Assembly: GCA_963576735.1 (NCBI GenBank)
Contig: OY755177.1
Span: forward strand, 12,834,001-12,898,000
Length of the DNA: 64,000 nucleotides
Reading direction: 5' to 3'
From: Bedellia somnulentella
Taxonomy: Eukaryota; Arthropoda; Insecta; Lepidoptera; Bedelliidae
Shown: positions 57,851 to 64,000 of the stretch, piece after piece
How the letters are laid out: each line of letters starts with the position of its first letter
Position numbering within the stretch: position 1 is the stretch's first letter
Position numbers and translations under genes: made by a program
The notes under the pieces: generated by a model
Databases searched by the model: none
What the model was told of the DNA's origin: nothing
What the model saw: the letters and a program-made list of their open reading frames with translations, nothing else

Positions 57851-58761
57851 GTAGGATGATTTGATGTTTAGGTATTTTGCAAAAATCCTAGGGATTTTGC
57901 AAAAAATCCGGATAATTAGACAACGGTTATAATATTTTCTAATCTTACTAGGTTTTTTGCAAAAAAGCTAGTTGGTTTAGTGTGACTACGAAACGAAATG
58001 TCAGTTTTTATGAATACTGTACACTGATTGGTCGATTGCAGTGCCCCGAAATCACGTCATCTCTGATTGGTTGTTAATTAAGACGTACTTACTTCATTGT
58101 TCCTACCTACATTTAATTTGATTTTTATTTCTACTTTAGTTACAAAAAGTTCCTAAGTATAAAAATAGTATTGCCATTTCCCTTTATAACTCTAGCTATA
58201 ATTCCTCAATACTACAATTTAAAACGTACTTACTTCGTTGTTCCTACCTATATTGAAGACGTTCGTGGCCGAGTGGATAGGTGACTAGCTTTTCGGTCTG
58301 GAGGTTGCGGGTTTGATCCCCGCTGAGAGCAACATTTATGTGATGAGCATATGTGTATTATATTATATTAAATATATCGCTGAGTTAGTATCCCATAATA
58401 CAAAGTTTGGGGTAACTTGATCTGTGTATAAAATGTCCGAGCGTGATTGTAATTTCGCTCCAACAAAAGAGTAAATAAATTATTTAATTCCTAGTATCAA
58501 ATAAGTATTGTCATTTCTTACCCTTTATAACTCTAGCTATAATATCTCAATACCACAATGACGAACCAATCAGAATAAGTATAGGCGAGCAATCAGAAAT
58601 CAGCCAATCAGCATTAAAGAAGTACAATCTTACTAAACCAACTAGTTTTTTTGCGAAAAACCTAGTAAGATTAGAAAATAGTATAACCGTTATCTAATTA
58701 TCCGGATTTTTGCAAAATCCCTAGTTTTTTTGCAAAAAACCTAAACATCAAATTATCCTAC
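57851..58761. mobile_element. TIR element of about 0.9 kb with internal tRNA-like sequence
   Basis: Terminal repeats of about 120 bp (57851-57975 and 58635-58761) begin GTAGGAT.ATTTGATGTTTA and contain repeated TTTTTTGCAAAAA and ATCCGGATAATTAGA motifs. CGA lies just outside both ends. Inside are two direct repeats (ACGTACTTACTTC.TTGTTCC at 58083 and 58224; CTTTATAACTCTAGCTATAA at 58181 and 58521) and a tRNA-like sequence at 58258-58331. No transposase ORF is seen, so it is non-autonomous. Superfamily uncertain. Confidence 0.75.
58258..58331 (+). repeat. tRNA-like sequence in the TIR element
   Basis: GTTCGTGGCCGAGTGGATAG and GGTTGCGGGTTTGATCCCCG have A-box and B-box character, close to Leu/Ser-type tRNAs in the D arm. 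The acceptor arms do not pair convincingly, so I do not call a tRNA gene. Confidence 0.5.
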
Positions 58762-58769
58762 GACATATA

Positions 58770-59290
58770 CATTTTATTATCAAAGTAAAACCCATTTTCT
58801 CTACTGTTAGAAAAGTCTACATTAGTCATTCATAGTAAATGTTTATAGCAAATTTCAACGGAACATTTCAGGTTTATGTCATATTAAACTATATTTTACG
58901 ACTAGTTTTGACTTCTCATTTGGATAGACAAAGGTTTCATTTACAGTTTTGGATAACTTGCTTTGTTGTTTGAGTTATGTAACCTAAAAAGCAAAAAAGA
59001 AAACAAATACAATAATAAATATTGTAAGTAGAAAACATTTTCTAGACTTATGTATATTATATATTAATAACGAAGAAGTAAAAACTTGCTCTTTTTCATA
59101 CATAAAATAGTTGCATATTGCTAGTATGTTTCTTATTCAAATACTGGGCAAAAAGTTTGCAAATACTATTTTAATCTGTTGCGAGAGAATTCATTAACGC
59201 GGGCGATAGCCGCACTGAGTCAATTTGATGAGATGATCGCCACATTCCATTGTTCACATAATTACTTCACGAAAGCAACACTGCAATTAT
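58770..59290. other. Stretch without recognised gene
   Basis: No supported feature is seen. Confidence 0.45.
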
Positions 59291-59302
59291 TATGTTATGA
59301 AA

Positions 59303-59893
59303 GGCTTATTCCGTTTATCCACACTAAAAAATCCTCCCTAAGTCGGATATTCGGAAACGCATGTCCGATTATCCACCCTGAACGGGGTGGATAATCGGAA
59401 TTCATAATAAAATGTTTCTTCCGATTTTTTACCTCAAGTACAGTCATCACAGAAAGAAACTCGTAACAAAAAATAACAAAATTAAAACTCAGGGTCTTTT
59501 CACCACTGACACACAATAACAGATAAATTATTACTTAATTGATCGCACGCAGACTAGGTACGTTATAAAAAAATAATTTGTAAATTTTGCAATAGGTTCA
59601 GAAAATGACCAACACTTATTTCATTATTAATTAGACGTAGTTGCATTTCCTGGATAAACTCGTCCCTTTTAACGTATGTTTGCAACCGTTTTCTAAATTT
59701 TTTTGCTGCAGTTTGCTGGGTTTGTTTTGTGAATGTTTCTGTAAATGACTGTACGTAGGCAGGGTGGACAATCGGAAGAAACATTTTATTATCAATTCCG
59801 ATTATCCACCCCGTTCAGGGTGGATAATCGGACATGCGTTTCCGAATATCCGACTTAGGGAGGATTTTTTAGGGTGGATAAACGGAACAAGCC
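59303..59893. mobile_element. TIR transposon, 591 bp, with 8-bp TSD
   Basis: TTATGAAA at 59295-59302 and 59894-59901 is a perfect 8-bp TSD. The ends GGCTTATTCCGTTTATCCAC and its complement (one mismatch in the first 20) begin TIRs of about 128 bp. Each TIR contains a smaller palindrome (CCGATTATCCACCC...GGGTGGATAATCGG). An 8-bp TSD is compatible with hAT, P or Merlin-type transposases; the GG start argues against typical hAT ends. A 73-codon minus frame (59563-59784) partly uses the right TIR and contains AAKKFRKRLQTYVKRDEFIQ, possibly a remnant of an element-encoded protein. Confidence 0.85.
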
Positions 59894-60099
59894 TTATGAA
59901 ATTGATTGTTATAGCTGATAAGGAATTAGATATTTTTAAGTTATAAGTGTATGATTTTTTTAAGATAGAACATTAATACATCTATACTTATAATAAATCT
60001 GTAGAGAGGTCAATTCTGTACATGAAATATATTTTGAAAATAACTATCAGGTGATGATTAGGGATCGATACTGATGCCAAAAATGCAATCAGTAAAATT

Positions 60100-60145
<46 letters not shown>

Positions 60146-60525
60146 GGTTTGTATGTTCCTTATGGAAACAAAAACTACTCGACGGATTTTAACGAAACTT
60201 GGTACAAGTATTCTTCATACTCCTGCACAGGTTTTTGTATACTTTCCAGCAGAGTAGTAAAGGGGAATTTTGGGAAATCTTGGAAAAACGGGACAAGTTA
60301 CTCCATTTTTTAAACTTCCGTCGCGTGTGCAGCCTTAATGGTTAAAGTTACATAAAATGTATGTATGGAGGAATAAATCTTCATAAAATTTTCTAAAAAA
60401 AAATGTTCAACAGCATATGTCTATCTTTTATGGTCGACTCACAATATCACGTGTAACTCCTGATAGCTTAGTAGTTCGGAGTATTCTGATTATATTTGTT
60501 TACTCTTACGTTTATAATACTCTCA

Positions 60526-60663
60526 CGCCCGATTTCTGAATTGAGTATTCGAGCTGAGAACGACTTAAGTATCGTTTTGTCTCATTCAGTTGTTAAGATT
60601 GCTATGCGACAGAACGATACTTAAGTTGTTCTCAGCTGGAATACTCAATACAGAAATCGGGCG
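60526..60663. repeat. Fold-back MITE, about 138 bp
   Basis: CGCCCGATTTCTGAATTGAG at 60526 returns as its near-complement ending CGGGCG at 60663. Arms are about 56 bp with four or so mismatches. TCA flanks both sides (60523-60525 and 60664-60666), a possible 3-bp TSD. Confidence 0.8.
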
Positions 60664-61147
60664 TCACTCATCCCTAATTTAAAAAAGGTAACATTATTAC
60701 CTATTCAATAAAAAAAATATCATAGAAATCAGTAGAGAAACAGCGAAATTACACATGAAATAAGCCATCGCGCCCGTGACCAAAACCAAATAATTACTAA
60801 TGTACATATTAAATACTAGATGGCGCCAGTAGTTGTAGTTGTTATGTACTTCATTGCGTTTTACTCAACTCAACTTCAACTCATTCTAAAAATTAGTTTA
60901 TGTTCGAAAATACTAAACCGTTCATATGAGCGCTTTCACAGAAATCACAAAGCTACACTCAGGGGCTGGAAATAAAAACTTCCCTCCATCCTCACTTTGT
61001 AGTTTTTAACAGCGCAAACCTCATACAAAAGCGCGCTGTGATTTGCATATTCACCAATAGATGGCACTGTCGGTAATTGCTACATCGCGGTATGATTTCT
61101 TCTTTATTAGAGTATATAAACCAAAAAATTCTTCGTGTCATTGTGTC

Positions 61148-61373
61148 CTATTCGACTTAGCTTAGGTACACTCCTTTGCCTCGCCTGGGCGGCCTTCAGC
61201 CGCCCGGCAAACCAAGTTAAGGTGACGCCGCACAGGCCGCAGGGCCAGCAGCACCGAACCGGTGGGGTTTTAGTCGGTAAAAGTCCGACATACCCCCGTC
61301 GCTCTCTCGAGCGACGGGGGATCCATGAGGATTTCCCCACCGGTAAACAAAAAAAAAAAAAAAAAAAAAAAAA
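61148..61373 (+). mobile_element. Young retroposed element with poly-A and 13-bp TSD
   Basis: The perfect 13-bp direct repeat GTGTCATTGTGTC at 61135-61147 and 61374-61386 encloses 226 bp, ending in an uninterrupted run of 25 A. The body is GC-rich and includes a strong hairpin (CCCCCGTCGCTC / GAGCGACGGGGG, 61291-61320) and a GGTGGGG...CCCCACC stem (61260-61342). It is a short 3'-end-type LINE fragment or a SINE using a poly-A LINE, unlike the TATG-tailed families elsewhere in the window. Frames here are shadows. Confidence 0.85.
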
Positions 61374-62330
61374 GTGTCATTGTGTCATGTCATGATGTGT
61401 CATGTCATGGCATGGATCATGTAAACATTATGTTATCGTTGTCATGATGAAAGTACGTACGTACGATACAATAGATTAAGTAAGTATTGCATGTAGGCGT
61501 TTATGTATGGAATTAGAGCTTCGGTTCGGTCGGGTGATTCCTTCGTAGTTTGAAGTAGTTCGAACCGAAATGGCGTTAATTTGCAACGTAAACAGCAAGT
61601 TGTATTGTATGTTGTATATCACACTCTTATTAATGAGTATTGAGTGAGAGCCTTTTTTTACTTCATGAGGTAGCCTTCATTTGAAGCGAGGTAAAGAGAA
61701 TGAAATATACTCTATTAACGGGTCAACAGTGAGGCACGCGTAATGTTGCCGCTTTGCACTGATGAATGAGGGAAAATGAGTTCTAATGTTTTATACTTGG
61801 TATTTTTTTATAAATAAACTTAAGGGCATCCCCGCATTTTGCAGCTATTGCGCTCACTCTTACGTCAAATTTACTGAGAGTGACAGGGACGGAAAAAACG
61901 CGCGCGCAGGATAAATGTAGTTTATTTAGTTTTATTGAATAACTGCAATGTTTAAATGAAAAGTTACAGATGTTAAAGCTACGCGTATGTAGACACATGT
62001 ATGTTATGCCAGTGGAGCCTATACGGTTTTTATGAAAACAAAGCATGTTCCAATTCAATTTTTTTCATCATATTTTTCAGCAATTTATTAAAATGTTAAA
62101 CATCAAATTTTAACACCATGAACTAATCACCAACATATATTTTATTCGTGTCATATCAATATCATCAAATCAGACTTTATAGAACTTCCAAACAATCAAT
62201 ATCAACCTATTTTTCCGGGGACGCCCTTAATTAAATTATTCAAAATTTGTAAATTGAAACAAACTTTCTATAACTGCTTTATTAGTTTTTTTACTCACTT
62301 CGGCCCATTAATATCATTAAGCTATTCTAA

Positions 62331-62645
62331 TTTGCCGTGTAGTGCCGGCTTTGCCGTGTAGTGCCGACTTAGATTGCCGTGTAGTGCCGGCTTAGATTGC
62401 CGTGTAGTGCCGGCTTAGAATGTCGCTACCCCTTTCTACCCACGGGTGTCGTAAGAGGTGACTAAGGGTATGGGGCCTTTAGTGGTTTTTGGGCGATGCG
62501 GTTGGAAACCCATCACCAACTATACTACATTTCTGCCATCTACTCCCCTATCAATATCCAAATGTGGCTGAGGAGATTCTAGCTCTGCAGCTCTGGCTAC
62601 CCCGTTTTGGGATTTATGGCCGTGAGTATATGTATATATGTATGT
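62331..62645 (+). mobile_element. SINE-A, second subfamily, with multiplied head and TSD
   Basis: AAGCTATTCTAA (62319-62330) and AAGCTAATCTAA (62646-62657) form a 12-bp TSD with one difference. The head unit TGCCGTGTAGTGCCGGCTTA is repeated four times in tandem at 62333-62420 before the normal body, which ends GCCGTGAGTATATGTATA. Confidence 0.85.
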
Positions 62646-62739
62646 AAGCTAATCTAAGGTAAAATTAAAAAGGGTACTATTTGTGAGAAAACGCTAAAAT
62701 AAACTGACTAATCATTCCATCAAACTGACCCGACTCCTT

Positions 62740-62960
62740 CAACCGCGACACGAGTATAATGTATGTATCGACTCAACATTTAAATAGTCGGTAACTCACT
62801 CACTCACTTTGGTCTATTCGAGTGCTGCCTCGACTCGCGCCTCGAAAAAGTGAGGAGCTACGTGAGGTGGTTTATATTTCAAATACGAGAACTCCCTCAT
62901 TTTCTCGCGACGAGTAACTCAAACGAGGTACCTCACGAGTGAGGGGTTATCACTAAGCAA
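62740..62960. repeat. GAGTGAGG-rich imperfect fold-back region
   Basis: Motifs such as ACTCACTCACTCAC and CCTCACGAGTGAGG occur on both strands over about 200 bp and can pair with one another. No coding capacity is seen. Possibly an old fold-back element. Confidence 0.4.
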
Positions 62961-63487
62961 GAAGGCTCTCTATTTCCAGTGTATTTCTTTACTCTATGGC
63001 TACACTATTCAGGAGTGCTCTAAGTAGTAATCATTGCGCTAAATTTCACAAATCTTGAGCAGTGTTTGAAGAAACCTCAGATATTAATAAAACAACGCTA
63101 CCCGTGCGAAGCTGGGCCGATCCACTAGTAGAACATAAAGTGAGATTAAATCATATTTGGCGATTTCTGTAAAGATTATATGTAAGTAAATATATAAAAA
63201 ATTGCCTTTAGCGGGCCGGGAAATAAAAGTGTAAGTATTTATAAGTATATATAATACTAAAAGAAATTCGATAAACAATGATAGAGGAAAGTTCCTGTTA
63301 CAACAGAATGGAAATTCGATCAAATAAACCACAGCAATAAACCCTTTCGTATCGAGTGGAATGTAGCCATGATGTATCAATGAGTTAGAATGTAAACGAT
63401 TTACAATTTGTTTTAAGCCTTGTTTTAATATATAAAGTAGTGATTTTGATCAAGTTTAACGTAGAAAATAAATCGATATTATACAAA

Positions 63488-63665
63488 CATTAAGTTCCCA
63501 TTGCGGTAAAAAAATACTATTGGTACCCGTTTTGTACGTAGTGTGTATAAATCTCTCCCTTTTCACACTTCGTACGCCTGCCTTTTTGAACACATTCTCT
63601 ATTCGATCTCGACTCGAATTCGACACGTTGTCCCTCGTGATCGTCTTCTGCTGACATTAGCATTC
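63488..63665 (-). repeat. RTE 3' end, degenerate
   Basis: TAAGTTCCCATTGCGGTA, ACTTCGTACGCCTGCCTTTT and CTGACATTAGCATTCACATT match the minus-orientation RTE 3' UTR and coding end. Confidence 0.65.
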
Positions 63666-64000
63666 ACATTGGCTAAATTTTATTAAAGTACATATTATGT
63701 TTTCTCTCTCTTTTTAATATCTTTTTTTTCAAACCCCTCATATAATGACTTCCTGAATGAATATGTAGTTTTTTTAGTAGTTCGGTCAAATTGTGTAATA
63801 TTATCAATGTGCTATTTAATTATTATTCAATGTTTAATAGCCGTGACATGATACAAGTTTTCATAGAACATTATTATTTATAATAAAGTTCGATGATGGA
63901 TTTTATCATTCAAGTTATTTCATAAAATAACGATGATATTAAAAACGACAAAATAACGTTTTATTTAAATTTATAGTTAATATATGTAGAATGGTTAATA

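Larger units (their letters stand above)
59981..63128 (+). mobile_element. Possible Helitron, 5' and 3' ends with nested insertions
   Basis: TCTATACTTATAATAAATCT at 59981 after A, followed by a (TGTC)n tract at 60101-60144, is a Lepidoptera Helitron 5' end type. TACCCGTGCGAAGC...CACTAG at 63098-63128, followed by T, is the matching 3' end type. The intervening 3.1 kb contains a palindrome, a poly-A insertion and a SINE-A. No helicase ORF is visible. The two ends may instead belong to different elements. Confidence 0.4.

Noticed and set aside
60101..60144. CRISPR-like or functional tandem repeat at (TGTC)n
   Set aside because: It is a simple microsatellite typical of lepidopteran Helitrons.
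61107..61395. Overlapping ORFs of 77 and 86 codons
   Set aside because: They fall within the poly-A retroposed element.

Overview
The window looks like an AT-rich insect chromosome segment, most probably from Lepidoptera. The evidence is eukaryotic: spliced-looking coding islands with GT/AG borders, a Helitron 5' start (TCTATACT..., 14154) and two Helitron 3' ends (...CTAG|T at 15001 and 63128) of the type common in moths and butterflies, a mariner relict, an RTE LINE, a LOA-like LINE and several SINE families. I cannot name the species. There is no operon structure, CRISPR array or prokaryotic gene organisation.

Transposable elements and repeats dominate. (1) 'SINE-A' (about 240-270 bp, head GTGTAGTGTCGGCTTAGA, tail GTGAGTATATGTATG) occurs about 25 times on both strands. 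Several copies have target-site duplications (TSDs) of 11-12 bp. Its last 40 or so bases resemble the 3' end of the RTE LINE at 25324-26240, which suggests that LINE mobilised it. (2) 'SINE-B' (about 370 bp) has a tRNA-like head and a (TATGTT)n-type tail and occurs about ten times. (3) A 300-bp unit carrying a complete tRNA-like cloverleaf occurs in tandem at 2.6-3.1 kb and 8.5-9.5 kb, with single copies at 31.9 and 54.3 kb. (4) A degraded LOA-clade LINE with ORF1, endonuclease, RT and RNase H fills 15.6-20.85 kb, and a broken mariner lies at 21.7-22.8 kb. (5) Several fold-back or TIR elements occur: 5.4, 55.9, 56.5, 57.9, 59.3 and 60.5 kb. The clearest is at 59303-59893, with about 128-bp TIRs and an 8-bp TSD.

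Host coding content is sparse and consists of isolated exons; no complete gene is visible. The best candidates are all on the minus strand except the last two: an acidic exon with an eh1-like repressor motif (6639-7170), a likely terminal exon with an in-frame TGA followed by a further 70 open codons (48718-49016), a CCP/sushi-like exon (about 38416-38548), a small splice-bounded GC-rich exon (31377-31459), and on the plus strand a possible secreted-peptide first exon (24335-24603) and a membrane-segment ORF within a local duplication (51702-52779). A protein-like ORF at 1257-1847 is split by a SINE-A insertion.

Region by region: 0-5.3 kb is SINE-A/SINE-B and tRNA-unit repeats; 5.4-7.3 kb a palindrome and the eh1 exon; 8.5-9.5 kb the tRNA-unit array; 9.5-13 kb old SINE and LINE remnants; 14.1-22.9 kb Helitron, LOA and mariner; 23-32 kb duplications, the RTE, SINEs and the signal-peptide exon; 32-49 kb mostly unannotated AT-rich sequence with a few exons and SINEs, perhaps introns or long UTRs; 49-55 kb mostly unannotated; 55-64 kb a cluster of palindromic and TIR elements plus a young poly-A insertion. 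All calls rest on reading the sequence by eye; no alignment was run.
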